Positions 63,271 through 64,000 of a stretch of DNA of 64,000 nucleotides are shown here, piece by piece (the first letter of the stretch is position 1; every line of letters begins with the position of its first letter). The stretch is from Roseobacter sp. SK209-2-6 (GTDB taxonomy: Bacteria; Pseudomonadota; Alphaproteobacteria; Rhodobacterales; Rhodobacteraceae). The DNA is taken from NCBI RefSeq assembly GCF_000169455.1, contig NZ_AAYC01000016.1, forward strand, positions 35,597 to 99,596, in the 5' to 3' direction. The translations under genes and the position numbers were made by a program. Below the pieces are notes generated by a model, which was not told the DNA's origin, ran no database searches, and worked only from the letters and a program-made list of their open reading frames with translations.

Positions 63271-64000
63271 GCAATTTTCTGAGTTTCGACACTCTTAAGG
63301 ATCAGGTTGTTTCTGGGGCCGTTGACACAGTTCTGGTCTGCCTTGTTGACATGCAGGGGCGGCTGATGGGTAAGCGTTTTCATGCCAAGCATTTTGTTGC
63401 GGGCGCCTGGGAAGAGACCCATTGCTGCAATTATCTGCTGGCCACCGATCTGGATATGGCGACGCCGGATGGCTATGCTTCGACCTCCTGGGAACGGGGT
63501 TACGGCGATTATGTGATGAAGCCGGATCTTTCAACGCTGCGCCCCGTGCCCTGGCTGGAGGGCACGGTCATGGTGCTCTGCGATGTGCTGGATCATCACA
63601 GCCATGAAGAGGTCCCGCACTCCCCCCGCGCGATCCTGAAGCGCCAGGTCAACCGTCTGACAGAGATGGGCTATGAGGCCATGTGCGCCACCGAGCTGGA
63701 ATTCTTCCTCTTTGCCAAGAGCTTTGATGAGATCCGCCGCTCAGGGTTCAAGGATCTGGAGCCGATCTCGGGCTATAACGAAGACTACAGCATCCTGCAG
63801 ACCACACGCGAAGAGCACGTGATGCGCCCCATTCGCAACCACCTTTGGGATGCGGGCCTGCCGATCGAGAACTCCAAGGGTGAGGCGGAGACCGGCCAGG
63901 AAGAGCTCAATATCAAATATGCCGCCGCCATGGCGACAGCGGAATATCACACCATCGCCAAGCATGGCATCAAGGAGATTGCCGAGGCCCGGGGCCATGC
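63267..64000 (+). CDS. Glutamine synthetase-family protein (GlnA-like), N-terminal part (cut by window end)
   Basis: The first 244 codons are present, from a GTG at 63267 that overlaps the FGase-like stop by 4 bases (GTGA) with AAGGAGG upstream. The N-terminal beta-grasp region (VCLVDMQGRLMGKRFHAKHF) is followed by the start of the catalytic domain with ATELEFFLF, the first metal-binding Glu pair. The divergence from housekeeping GlnA suggests a gamma-glutamyl-amide ligase (as in PuuA, GmaS or IpuC) that activates an amine by joining it to glutamate. Which amine cannot be decided without the rest of the gene and a comparison. Confidence 0.85.
   Translation, partial: MSNFLSFDTLKDQVVSGAVDTVLVCLVDMQGRLMGKRFHAKHFVAGAWEETHCCNYLLATDLDMATPDGYASTSWERGYGDYVMKPDLSTLRPVPWLEGTVMVLCDVLDHHSHEEVPHSPRAILKRQVNRLTEMGYEAMCATELEFFLFAKSFDEIRRSGFKDLEPISGYNEDYSILQTTREEHVMRPIRNHLWDAGLPIENSKGEAETGQEELNIKYAAAMATAEYHTIAKHGIKEIAEARGH

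Overview
The window looks like a chromosomal segment of a marine alphaproteobacterium of the Roseobacter group (Rhodobacteraceae). This rests on the gene repertoire: three TRAP transporter operons (one TAXI type, two DctP type), many LysR regulators, a dimethylglycine/sarcosine dehydrogenase-like enzyme fused to a GcvT domain, and a mixed TMAO/nitrite respiratory locus. Overall composition is moderately GC-rich. No rRNA, tRNA, CRISPR array, insertion sequence or prophage was seen. The genus cannot be fixed from what is visible.

Layout. 1-2600: zinc uptake, znuB(partial)-znuC-zur on the minus strand and divergent znuA, with Zur-like operators between them. 2610-9855: a catabolic pair (amaA-like flavoprotein oxidase, amaB-like aldehyde dehydrogenase) with two tandem LysR regulators, then an aminotransferase and a trans-sulfuration-type PLP enzyme. 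9861-16323: a TAXI-type TRAP operon ending in a DadA-like oxidoreductase and an Asp/Glu racemase-family protein, with a divergent LysR. 16329-22444: a GntR(FadR)-regulated TRAP operon ending in quinone-linked D-lactate dehydrogenase, probably a lactate/2-oxoacid uptake and oxidation unit.

22638-32282 is an anaerobic-respiration block. It holds a TorA/TorZ-like molybdoenzyme fused to a C-terminal cytochrome c, the TorR/TorS/TorT sensory system packed with overlapping ends, then nirK-nirV behind an NnrR-type palindrome and a leader that folds into a compact three-way structure. 32360-39498: a small repeat protein and a DctMQP TRAP operon downstream of a DctBD-type two-component system whose regulator lacks the GAFTGA motif.

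39881-44761: an uncharacterised catabolic cluster (flavin monooxygenase-like, RidA, DUF1028, LysR, ArgE/DapE-type deacylase). 44878-47592: an ammonium channel fused to GGDEF and EAL domains. 47786-53417: a bkd branched-chain 2-oxoacid dehydrogenase operon with its Lrp-type regulator; the E1-alpha gene carries two apparent single-base frameshifts near its 3' end. 53750-64000: a putative methylated-amine / gamma-glutamyl region with an AraC regulator, DMGDH/GcvT fusion, LysR, MocR, URO-D-family protein, inositol monophosphatase-family protein, a 53-residue ORF, N-formylglutamate amidohydrolase-family protein and a glutamine-synthetase-family gene cut by the window end.

The best candidates for something under-described are the Amt-GGDEF-EAL fusion, the structured nirK leader, the GAFTGA-less DctD-type regulator with its palindrome, and the MocR-linked URO-D/FGase/GS cluster. 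Function calls rest on motif recognition only; no database search was run.
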